Source: Oenanthe sinensis
Lineage: Eukaryota > Streptophyta > Magnoliopsida > Apiales > Apiaceae
Length of the DNA stretch: 64,000 nt
Direction of reading: 5' to 3'
NCBI GenBank assembly: GCA_028671895.1
Contig: JAPMAC010000231.1
Location: forward strand, 12,550,001-12,614,000
Under the pieces are notes generated by a model. The model did not search any database, was not told the DNA's origin, and saw only the letters and a list, made by a program, of their open reading frames with translations. Shown here one piece after another: positions 55,883 through 64,000 of the stretch (the stretch's first letter is position 1; each line of letters starts with the position of its first letter). The translations under genes and the position numbers were made by a program.

Positions 55883-57148
55883 TTAATTTTAAAAAAAAGA
55901 TATTTTTTACGAATTAAAATTACTAATTAAAATTGAATTAATCAATACTAATAGACTAAAACTTTAAAACTAAAATTACTTGGATTGAATAAGAATTAAA
56001 GAACTCCTAGTAATTTTAAACACACTTTAATTATTACACAATTTTTAATCAATTTTTAACAGTGATAAACCCTAGCCAAATTGTTCAAATTTTATAAACT
56101 TGAGAATTTTTAAAACTTTAACCAAATTCAATGAAACCAGTTGCAAATGAAAGTACTGAATGTGGGTCTCACAAAACTGGTTTTGGATTAAAAAATGGAC
56201 AAGAAATGGCTTGGTTTTGATCGAATATATGTAGTGGATCTATAGAGTTTTCTTGCGCCTTCAAGAGTGTGTATACTGTGTAAGTATAAAATGAGGTACA
56301 GCAAAACCCTTAGTAATTATAGGCACCTCAAAGCAGAGATAAAATATGCCTAAGTACGTTTGTTGCGCCTGCATAGTGCTTGCACTGTGTAGGCGCTACA
56401 AACTATCTTAGCGCAACTAACTTGAAATGTTGTTTTGTTGCGCCTTCACAGTGAATGCACTGTGTAGGCGCCACAAAGATCTGTAGCGCCACTTAATCAA
56501 CAAAATCCTATCAAGTACTTCGTTGCGCCTTTACAGTGGAAGCACTGTGTAGGCGCAACAAAGTCTGTAGGCGCCACTTGACTTAAAAAAAACATACTTA
56601 CTGAGATTATTTTTGTTGCGCCTATACAGTTAACACACTGTATAGGCGCCACTAAGCTCTTTTAGCGCCACAAAGTACTTTGTAAAATATCAAGTGATCC
56701 TAGATTTTGCTACAAGTAAAATAAATAACAATTATGAATAATTTGAATAATTAATCAATAATAATTAACTACCCATAAATATTATTTCACAAAATATTTA
56801 TTAATAACAATAATAACATTAATTGTTAAGATTATTATCATAAATAAATTATGCTTCTTATTATTTTACTTTTATTTTAAATGATTTAAAATAATTTCAA
56901 ATAATGTTTAAAGTACCTAAGTGCCAAGAATTTATCAATTAAATACAAGCACTTAAATATTGTCTAAGATCAAAATTAAATAAATAACAATATAATTAAC
57001 ATGTATGCACAAAATATTTATCTAATTTTAAAATCCTAATTACTGGAAAATGAATTTGGTAGATAAATTCACAAGTCCTAAAAATATTGAAATTAATCAA
57101 CTAGTGAATTTATCAGCTTCAAATTGCAGTTTTTTGATTACTAACTTA
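55883..57148 (-). promoter_or_regulatory. pol-ORF2 spacer of element B with GCGCC hairpin array
   Basis: 1266 bases without a gene. Between 56250 and 56670 there are four strong inverted repeats of the form GCGCCTTCACAGTG-AATG-CACTGTGTAGGCGC (example at 56441-56472), separated by short GCGCCAC remnants. The same motif type fills U3 of this element's LTR. In the sense direction the hairpins lie about 370 bases or more before the ORF2 ATG, followed by an AT-rich leader containing GGCTAGGGTTTATC. The remainder (56680-57140) is AT-rich. A control region for ORF2 is possible. Confidence 0.6.
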
Positions 57149-58456
57149 TTAGTTAGAAGAATTTAACATCCCAAGTTCACAAACTAGTCTAGTGAAAGTG
57201 ATTTCATCCAGTGGTTTAGTGAAGATGTCTGCAATTTGCTGCTCTATAGGTACAAAATGTAACTTTATAGTACCATTCATGACATGCTCCATAATGAAAT
57301 GATACCTGATATCAATGTGCTTGGTCCTTGAATGTTGAACAGGATTGTTTGTGATGGCTATGACACTTGTGTTGTCACAGAATATTGGAATTTTGTTCAG
57401 CAACAGTCCATAGTCTTGAAGTTGGTTCCTTATCCACAGTATTTGTGCACAGCAACTTCCAGCAGCAACATATTCAGCTTCAGCTGTTGACATTGTAACT
57501 GAGTGCTGCTTCTTGCTATACCAGGACACCAATCTTCTACCAAGGAATTGACAACTCCCTGATGTACTTTTTCTATCAATCCTACAACCTGTATAATCAG
57601 AATCTATATAGCCAATAAAGTCAAAACATGTATATTTAGGGTACCAAATTCCAAGATTCAGACTTCCCTTAAGATACCTAAAAATCCGTTTAACAGCTAT
57701 AAGATGTGATTCTTTAGGGTTAGACTGGAACCTAGCACACAAGCATGTAGAAAACATAATATCTGGCCTACTTGTAGTTAAGTAGAGTAATGAGCCAATC
57801 ATACCTCTGTAGCATGTGATGTCTAACTTTTTACCAGGTTCATCTTGATCAAGCTTAGTGGCAGTTGCCATAGGGGTTTTAGCTGTCGATGCATCTTCAA
57901 GACCATACTTCTTCAAAAGATCTTTGATATACTTGGTTTGGCAAATGAAGATTCCATCTTTCCTTTGACTTACTTGGAGTCCAAGGAAGTAATTCAGCGC
58001 TCCCATCATGTTCATTTCATACCTTCTCTGCATTAGCTTAGCAAATCTACTACACAACTGATCGTTAGTAGAACCAAATATAATGTCATCCACATATACA
58101 TGTACTAATATCATGTCATTTTTATGCATTTTATGAAATAGAGTCTTATCTATGACACCTCTAGTGAAACCATTTTCTAGTAGGAATATAGATAGAGTGT
58201 CATACCATGTCCGACGTGCCTGTTTTAAGCCATAAAGTGCCTTGAAGAGAAAGTATACAAAATCTGCAAATTCTGGATCTTCAAACCCTGGGGGTTGTTC
58301 CACATACACTTCTTCTTCAATCTCTCCATTCAGAAATGCACTCTTCACATCCATTTGATATACTTTGAAATGAGAGTGTGCTGCGAATGCCAGAAACATC
58401 CTGATAGCTTCAAGTCTTGCCACCGGTACATATGTTTCATCATAATCTATTCCTTC
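57149..58456 (-). CDS. pol: element B reverse transcriptase and RNase H
   Basis: 424 open codons (58423-57149). RT motifs are QMDVKSAFLNGEIEEEVYVE, KALYGLKQARRTWYDT (R where relatives have P), YVDDIIFGSTNDQLCSRF (YVDD at residues 110-113) and SRPDIMFSTCLCARFQ. RNase H has GYIDSDYTGCRIDRKSTSGS (I replaces the usual S before D), STAEAEYVAA and FCDNTSVIAI. It ends ELGMLNSSN. An in-frame TAA at about 58457 separates it from the upstream linker. This is the best-preserved enzyme in the window apart from that of A. Confidence 0.9.
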   Translation of the reverse strand, partial: EGIDYDETYVPVARLEAIRMFLAFAAHSHFKVYQMDVKSAFLNGEIEEEVYVEQPPGFEDPEFADFVYFLFKALYGLKQARRTWYDTLSIFLLENGFTRGVIDKTLFHKMHKNDMILVHVYVDDIIFGSTNDQLCSRFAKLMQRRYEMNMMGALNYFLGLQVSQRKDGIFICQTKYIKDLLKKYGLEDASTAKTPMATATKLDQDEPGKKLDITCYRGMIGSLLYLTTSRPDIMFSTCLCARFQSNPKESHLIAVKRIFRYLKGSLNLGIWYPKYTCFDFIGYIDSDYTGCRIDRKSTSGSCQFLGRRLVSWYSKKQHSVTMSTAEAEYVAAGSCCAQILWIRNQLQDYGLLLNKIPIFCDNTSVIAITNNPVQHSRTKHIDIRYHFIMEHVMNGTIKLHFVPIEQQIADIFTKPLDEITFTRLVCELGMLNSSN

Positions 58457-59815
58457 TTATTGGGAATAACCTTTAGCAACCAGTCTGGCTTTGTTCCTCA
58501 TAACTATTCCATCTTCATCCAGTTTATTTCTGAATACCCATTTTGTGTCAATTATAGACTTGTTCTTTGGCCTGAGTACCAGCTTCCAGACTTTTTGTCT
58601 GTCAAATTGATTGAGTTCTTCTTGCATAACAATGAGCCAATCTGGATCTTCTAGTGCTTCTTCTACTTTCTTTGGCTCTATCTCAGAGAGAAAACCAGAG
58701 AATAAACATTCATTTCGAGAAGTACATCTAGTTTGAACTCCAGCATCTGGATCTCCTAGAATCAACTCATAGGGGTGATCTCTACTCCACACCCTATGTC
58801 TAGGCAGATTTTCCCTTGAAGATTCAGCTTGATTATTATTGTAGTGCTGGGTCCTGCTAGTTGATCCTTCAGTTGCTCCCTCTGAGCTGCTGCTTGGTTG
58901 AGAATGAGATTATTTGCCACTACTAGTAGTTTCTGTGAATCTTCCACTGTTTCCACTACTAGGGTCAGAATCATCATTGTTGTTATTCTCATTTGGGGCT
59001 TGATTTCCTGTTGCAACTTCAGGTTCTATTTCACTTTCATCTGAGTTCATATTTTCAAATTGCAGAGTTTCAGTGTTGTCTGTTCTTTGTAGACTTGGGA
59101 GCTTGAGATCATCGAAAGTTACATTCATGCTTTCAATGACCTTTTTGTGTTCAATCACATAAACCCTGTACGCCTTAGATTCTAGAGAGTAGCCAAGAAA
59201 TATGCCTTCATGAGCCTTGGATTCAAATTTTCCTAGATGCTCATCATCTTTCAATACAAAGCACTTTGCTCCAAACACATGAAAGTATTTCAGTGTTGGT
59301 TTCTTGTTTGCCATTATCTCGTACGGAGTCTTGTTATGTTCTTTGTTGATCAGGGTACGATTCTGAGTGTAGCAAGCTGTGTTGACTGCTTCAGCCCAAA
59401 AGTATAAAGGTAACTTAGCTTCATTCAGCATTATTCTTGCTGCTTCAACCAAAGTCCTGTTCTTCCTTTCTACTACTCCATTTTGTTGAGGAGTTCTGGG
59501 CACTGAGTATTGTCTTGAGATACCTTTTTCAACACAGAATTCATTTAGGGTTACATTCATGAATTTTGTTCCATTGTCAGACCTGATTTTTCTGACAGAC
59601 AAACCATCTTCTACCTCTATCTTCTTTATGTGATCAATGATTATTTGAAGGGCATCATCCTTTAAGGCTAGAAATAACACCCACATGTACTTAGAGTAGT
59701 CATCTACAATTACCAGGGCATATCTCTTCCTTGATATTGACATGACATTTACTGGGCCAAATAAATCCATATGTAAAAGTTGCAGTGGTTCAGTAATGTC
59801 TGTAGAGTCTTTGCT
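58457..59815 (-). pseudogene. pol: element B integrase core, linker and RT start
   Basis: 286 codons (59770-58910) encode the integrase core: MDLFGPVNVMSISRKRYALV, RSDNGTKFMN, NGVVERKNRTLVEAARIML and KCFVLKDDEHLGKFESKAHE. After a TAA (58910-58912) the same frame continues with the linker and YELILGDPDAGVQTR, EDPDWLIVMQEELNQFDRQK (58792-58457). Upstream it joins the protease segment across a TGA at 59816-59818. Same frame as RT-RNase H, so the only defects here are nonsense codons. Confidence 0.85.
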
Positions 59816-60419
59816 TCAGTGAGATGCTTTCTTTGACTTCCCTTTTTCACATGCTTTACATAAACCTTCTTGACAAAATTCCATCTCAGGTAAACCTCTT
59901 ACCAATTCCCTCTTAACTAAAGAGTTCATTGTCTTGAAGTTTAGGTGTGAAAGTTGCTTGTGCCATGACCAACTATCCTCTGTTGAAACTTTGCTGTAAA
60001 AACATTGAGCTTCGCCTTTGCTTGCAGAGAATAAGTCAGCTACAAAGAGATTCCCCTTTCTCACTTCTTGAAGAGAAAGCTTCGTATCTTTCCTATTTTG
60101 GATTGCACATCCTCCTTTCTCAAAAGTTACTTTGAAGCCCTTGTCAGTGAACTGACTGATACTTAGAAGGTTGTGCTTTAATCCATCCACAAGAGAGATA
60201 TTTTCTATGATAACATTTCCAATTACCATATCCCGTTGTGAATCCCTTGCTGTTATCTCTAAAGGTCACTATTGGGCCAGCTTTTTCAATCACATCTGAT
60301 AGTAGGGCTCTATCACCAGTCATATGCCTAGAACAGCCGCTGTCGAGAATCCATATGACACGCTTGTTCTTTGCTATACCGTGCATCCACAGATTGATTA
60401 CTTTTTCTTTGGTACCCAA
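59816..60419 (-). pseudogene. pol: element B protease and pre-integrase region
   Basis: The minus strand has the protease motif VIWILDSGCSRHMTGDRALL (60419-60144) with the catalytic aspartate kept. A frameshift near 60225 (after GYGNW) leads into 60229-59816: VIENISLVDGLKHNLLSISQ, WSWHKQLSHLNFKTMNSLVK and CKACEKGKSKKASH. The start of pol is in the -1 frame relative to the gag end, as in elements A and D. Confidence 0.85.
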
Positions 60420-60861
60420 ACTTGATTGGGTCCAAGAGGCTTAGTTGAATAAATAAATTTAGCTGCAGAAACTTTCCGGTCCTTGTCTTTCTCATCGACT
60501 GTGCCCTTGTCCTTTGGTTTAGCCTTGACAGGGGTGTCTTTAGGCTTAGGGACATGGGCTTCCTTCCTAGACTTAGGAGGACTAGCAGTCTTTGCCCTAA
60601 CATGTTTTCTATTCATGTTTACATCTGTATTCATGCATGTACTAGATGAATTATTCATTAAGTTTATGTATGCAGACATGATGTTGAAAGCACATATAAG
60701 CTCTTTCCTTCAGCTATATAAGCTCTTCCCTGATGCTTCTTCAGTGACTCCTTTCTTTCTTTCACTTACTTCGGCTTCCGGCATTCTGTTGTAAAATGCC
60801 CGGGTTTATCACAGTTGTAGCACTTGAACTTACTACGATCTTCCATTCCCGTCTTATAACC
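60398..60861 (-). pseudogene. gag: element B gag C-terminal part
   Basis: After the TGA that closes the main gag frame, the minus strand still encodes a zinc knuckle, CYNCDKPGHFTTEC (about 60830-60790). It then passes a shortened region and ends with 60679-60398: MSAYINLMNNSSSTCMNTDV, KHVRAKTASPPKSRKEAHVP, and LGPNQVWVPKKK before its stop. Compared with element D, the segment between knuckle and tail is much shorter, suggesting an internal deletion. Confidence 0.75.
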
Positions 60862-61899
60862 TCATTTGCTGTAAGACCCTGAAGACGATCCTCCTTGGTT
60901 GCTGTTTCTGAAACTGGAACCACTGTAACTAGAGTTACTCTTGAATTTGTAGTTAGGTTTCCTCCTAAACCTGAGGTTCTTGAACTTCCCTGCCATATAG
61001 GCCATTGATTTATTTTCCAATTGTTCAAGTTCTTCCATTGAGTAGAAGTCATCTTCATTACCTGGTTGAGTGTTATCTGTAAATTCAGCCTCCAGAATTT
61101 CTTCTTTCTCAACATCAGGTTTTACTGTGCTGGTCTCTGTGACAGCAAAATCCTTGGCTACAAGAGCTGTAGTCTTCAACAGTGCGGTATTCTTACTGTC
61201 CACTGTACCTGTACCATAAATGATCTGTCTTTGCTCTTGCTCCATTTCGTGAATCTTGAGCTTCCCATATAAAATTTCAATGGACATGTCATTTATGTCA
61301 CTCCTTTCTCTGATGGCAGAGATTTTGTGTTCCAGGTGTGCTGGCAGTGTCAACATGAATTTCCTGTTGATCTCCCTACGTGAGTAGGCCTTCCCATGCA
61401 GTGACAAGTCATTTAACAATTTGTTGTATCTCTCAAAGACTTGAGTGATACTTTCTCCTGGCAGTGACTTGAAAGCTTCATATTGGGAAGTAAGAATATC
61501 AAACATGTTCTCCTTCACTTCTGTTGTACCTTCCATCAGCAGATCAATTGTATCCCACAATTGTTTGGCACTTGTGCAATTAATCACTTGATTTAGCATT
61601 GTAGTGTCCAAAGAATCCATCAGGATGCATTGAAGATGATTGTCCCATGCAACTCTCTCTTTATCAGTGTCAATAAACTTTGAAGGTTCCTTTGGGGTAA
61701 ATCCTTGTGGAATCCGTTCGCCGTCTTCTGAAACTATTTTTGGTGTAAGCTTCTGAGGAACATAGGGTCCATTTTCCAAAATTCCCAGATATTGAGAATT
61801 TGATGTTTTAATGAAAATGGACATCTTCTTCTTCCATAAGATGTATTCATTTTTGTCAAAGGCTGGGATTTTAATGTTGCTGAGTTTTTTGGTACTCAT
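60862..61899 (-). CDS. gag: element B gag, capsid part
   Basis: 345 codons from ATG at 61899 (MSTKKLSNIKIPAFDKNEYI) to TGA 60862-60864. It has the plant copia capsid pattern: ILWKKKMSIFIKTSN, WDNHLQCILMDSLDTTMLNQ, SAKQLWDTIDLLMEGTTEVK, SQYEAFKSLPGESITQVFER and ILYGKLKIHEMEQEQRQI. The C-terminus is Arg/Ser/Gly-rich (NYKFKSNSSYSGSSFRNSNQ). The zinc knuckle follows in the same frame after the TGA, so the stop is probably a lesion that removes the nucleocapsid. Confidence 0.88.
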   Translation of the reverse strand: MSTKKLSNIKIPAFDKNEYILWKKKMSIFIKTSNSQYLGILENGPYVPQKLTPKIVSEDGERIPQGFTPKEPSKFIDTDKERVAWDNHLQCILMDSLDTTMLNQVINCTSAKQLWDTIDLLMEGTTEVKENMFDILTSQYEAFKSLPGESITQVFERYNKLLNDLSLHGKAYSRREINRKFMLTLPAHLEHKISAIRERSDINDMSIEILYGKLKIHEMEQEQRQIIYGTGTVDSKNTALLKTTALVAKDFAVTETSTVKPDVEKEEILEAEFTDNTQPGNEDDFYSMEELEQLENKSMAYMAGKFKNLRFRRKPNYKFKSNSSYSGSSFRNSNQGGSSSGSYSK

Positions 61900-62170
61900 G
61901 GTTATAAGAATTTTAAATCTTAAGAAATAATTAATTTCTTAAAAATTAAAATCAATTCGAGTAAAAATTAAATTTCTAGAAATAAAATTTTAATACGAAT
62001 TCTTGATGATTGATAGTCTTCTTAAAATTAGTGAACTTAAAATCTTTGAAAAATTCAAAATTGAATTTTCTTTAAAAATAAAGAAATTTCAATATAAATT
62101 TTTCTAGATCTAAAAATGCACTTTTTCGAAAAACTATTTTTGGATCTTGATTTGTAACTTCAATCAACAT
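61900..62170 (-). other. 5' leader of element B
   Basis: 271 AT-rich bases between the primer-binding site and gag ATG, with AAAATTTAAT-type runs. No array like that of the LARD. Confidence 0.7.
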
Positions 62171-62182
62171 GCTTTGATACCA
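62171..62182 (-). promoter_or_regulatory. tRNA-iMet primer-binding site of element B
   Basis: Sense TGGTATCAAAGC, two bases downstream of the LTR end. It has one difference from TGGTATCAGAGC and is identical to the LARD site. Confidence 0.88.
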
Positions 62183-62184
62183 AT

Positions 62185-62955
62185 TGTTAGGTCCAAAATC
62201 ATCATAGAAGGGGGGGTTGAATATGATATTGTAGATTTTTCGTTTAATTGCGGATTAAGTGTTTGTGTTCTTAAGATATAAAAATGGCAATTAATGAAAT
62301 ACAACGATTCGGGGAAATAACAATGTATTATTAAATTCCTGAGGTGCTACACTTCTAATCAAATGATTAGCTTCAATAGGTTCAATCAAGATTACAATAG
62401 AAATATAGTTGGGTGATATTAATGTCAAGCTTTAATGGTGCTCCCGTCTGTATATCTTTTTGTTGAAGATGAATGAATTGCTACTGTCCATATTGATTTT
62501 ACCCATATATAATTTGTTGACTTTTGGAAAATTAAATTCCACAATTGTTCAAGTCCTTTGTTACGCCTGAAGAGTGAGAGTGGTGTGTAGGCGCCACTTG
62601 GTAGTTTGTTGCGCCTTGTAAACTTTTGTTGCGCCTTGTGATCTTTATTGCGCCTCGAGCTTTTGTTGCGCCTGCATTCTCAATCCCTTGTGCAGGCGCC
62701 ACAAACTACTTGAGAACAATTCCATGTGAATTGTTGTGCCTGTGAGATGTTTTGTTGCGCCTACACATGGTTTGCAGTGTGTAGGTGCCATTAACATTCC
62801 TCTTTTACTTTGTGGCACCATTAACATGTTTTGTTGTGCCTGCACACCCATTCCCTTGTGCAGGCGCCACAAACCTTCACTTCTGCTTTGCCTTAGCTTT
62901 TAACTTGGTTTGATGTGGCTTTACAATGTTAGTGGCGCCTCTAGAGTGCTTCAAG
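62185..62955 (-). repeat. 5' LTR of element B, truncated (about 771 bp)
   Basis: It matches 50618-51383 closely, including the GCGCC hairpins and the G-run (7 here against 11). Similarity stops at about 62955 after GGCGCCTCTAGAG; the remaining 540 bases of U3 present in the 3' LTR are missing. Few differences are visible in the shared part, so the two LTRs are fairly young. Confidence 0.85.
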
Positions 62956-63942
62956 AATGTATGAAAGAAAACAAAGAAATGAAAACAAGTTTTTCACACA
63001 CTTTCTAGTGAAGCTGTGCTCTATGCTATATAGACAACATTTCTTATTTGCACATGCTCTCACTAGACAATTATTCTAAAACTAGAAACAGACAAGAAAC
63101 ACTTTACATTTGACTTCTATCTATTTCTAGCTAACATAATTCTTTGACAGTCTTTTCCATTCTGCTTTCTTCCTTCTGTCTTTGTCTTCTTTACTTTTCG
63201 AGCTTTATTATAGACTTGTCATTATCTTCACAGGTTTGACTGACCTGATCAAGACAATGCTAAAGTACTTGTCTTATTCTTCTACAAATCTCCTTGAAAA
63301 TAGTTTTTTGAAACATTCATATACTCAGCTTCATTGCACTTCGAGAAGTCATGTTATGGACTACTCGATCGAGTACTTGTGAGACTTCTCGATTGGCCTT
63401 TGAATGTCTAGACTTCTAGATTGCATACTTCTTTTGATGACTTCTCGATAAGGCTAGACTTCTCGATTGACTTGATTTTACAGACTTCTCGATTGACTCA
63501 TTTTACAGACTTCTCGATTTCTTCCTTAGTTAACTTCTTAATTTGTTTAACTGGACTTCTCGACTAAGCATATATTTACACTTCTCGAATGATTTCATAT
63601 TCTTAACTTCTCGATTGAGTCATTCAAGACTTCTCTACCAGTTTACACTTCTGATTTCTCTATCAATGTGACTTCTCTATTGATCATTTACCTTAGAAAT
63701 AATATTTTTTGTAAACTCCTTATTTGATGTGACCTTCATTCTCCTGATGCATGATTCATAAAATCTTCTACCAGTACAATTATTCTTGATATCACTCATT
63801 TATATTTGGAGATACAGTAGAAACATGCTTCTAACTGCAAGTACATACTTAAATAAACTAAGTCACTATTTAATACAAGAAGTACTAGAGTGTTACAATA
63901 TGACAAGTAAATACAATATAGTATGCTTGATTTGGTCCAACA
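62956..63942 (-). repeat. partial LTR of another family with ACTTCTCGA array
   Basis: In the sense (minus) direction it starts TGTTGGACCAAATCAAGC at 63942. It carries about a dozen TCGAGAAGTC-like motifs (plus strand ACTTCTCGATTGA, 63320-63690), then a TATA-like CTATATAGCATAGAGC (about 63035-63020), and stops at 62956 inside R where the element B LTR begins. U5 is missing. No coding sequence. The layout (motif array, then TATA) fits an LTR; the family is not otherwise represented here. Confidence 0.6.
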
Positions 63943-64000
63943 CATCTAATACATAGCCTTTAATCCCATTTATCAATTCTTTCATTACTTTTCCTTTTTT
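63943..64000. other. flank beyond the last LTR
   Basis: 58 bases at the window edge; nothing recognisable. Confidence 0.4.

Larger units (their letters stand above)
50618..62955 (-). mobile_element. element B: minus-strand copia retrotransposon with ORF2, 5' LTR truncated
   Basis: In sense order the element has a truncated 5' LTR (62955-62185), tRNA-iMet primer site, gag, protease-integrase, RT-RNase H, a 1.27-kb spacer with hairpins, ORF2, polypurine tract and a full 3' LTR (51927-50618). The 3' LTR interrupts the integrase frame of element D. The outer 540 or so bases of the 5' LTR are missing, so no target duplication can be tested. Several stops and frameshifts in gag, pol and ORF2 make it defective, but RT-RNase H is fully open. 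Confidence 0.9.

Noticed and set aside
62645..62872. Minus-strand open frame in the B 5' LTR
   Set aside because: It lies in the hairpin-repeat part of U3. The repeated Gly/Ala/Thr pattern comes from GCGCC units, and the equivalent in the 3' LTR is not open.
1..64000. Host protein-coding genes, tRNA or rRNA genes
   Set aside because: Every long open frame is explained by retroelement proteins or their antisense. I saw no tRNA- or rRNA-like stretches, although a covariance search was not possible.

Overview
This window is nuclear DNA from a flowering plant (probably a eudicot; I cannot name the species). It consists almost entirely of nested Ty1/copia LTR retrotransposons, and I found no convincing host gene, tRNA, rRNA or CRISPR array. 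The evidence is plant-type copia gag-pol proteins (zinc knuckles, LDSGCS protease, YVDD reverse transcriptase), primer-binding sites complementary to initiator-Met tRNA, polypurine tracts reading GGGGGAGAT, and target-site duplications (TSDs) found by direct comparison. Several elements carry a large extra gene (called ORF2 here) between pol and the 3' LTR, a position typical of Sirevirus-like plant copia elements.

Layout. (1) 1-1860: LTR remnants. (2) 1861-8400: minus-strand remnant of an ORF2, split by two solo LTRs (2950-4492, TSD AATTT; 6742-8021, TSD ATAAT/ATAAC). (3) 8738-17385: element A', an old decayed plus-strand copy of family A without its 3' LTR. (4) 17386-18231, 31291-31832 and 44463-46297: three pieces of one minus-strand family-B-like element, called C. 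(5) 18232-31290: a 13-kb non-coding LTR element (LARD type) inside C, TSD TCCAG. (6) 31833-44462: element A, 12.6 kb, nearly intact, plus strand, also inside C, TSD AGGTT. (7) 46298-50617: element D, with its pol half on the minus strand and its gag-protease half on the plus strand. (8) 50618-62955: element B, minus strand, inserted into D's integrase; its 5' LTR is truncated. (9) 62956-63942: part of an LTR from another family.

How the parts relate. Gag forms the particle. Protease, integrase, reverse transcriptase and RNase H copy and insert the element. ORF2 has no assigned function; in A and B it has the same order of parts (N-terminal helical domain, acidic low-complexity linker, coiled coil, C-terminal domain). 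No signal peptide or membrane segment is evident, so an envelope-like role is not supported by what I see. The LARD has no proteins but shares LTR and 3'-end sequence with family B, so B-type proteins may have moved it in trans.

The most interesting signals are short, family-specific motifs, often able to form hairpins. They are concentrated in the U3 part of each LTR and, in families A and B, recur in the spacer just upstream of ORF2: CAGAGTCT in A and GCGCC hairpins in B. This suggests ORF2 could have its own promoter-like control region. Other points are an 18-19 copy array of 50-bp units in the LARD leader, a -1 gag/pol frame relation in three families, a stop codon shared by two family-A copies between integrase and reverse transcriptase, and an apparent internal inversion in element D.
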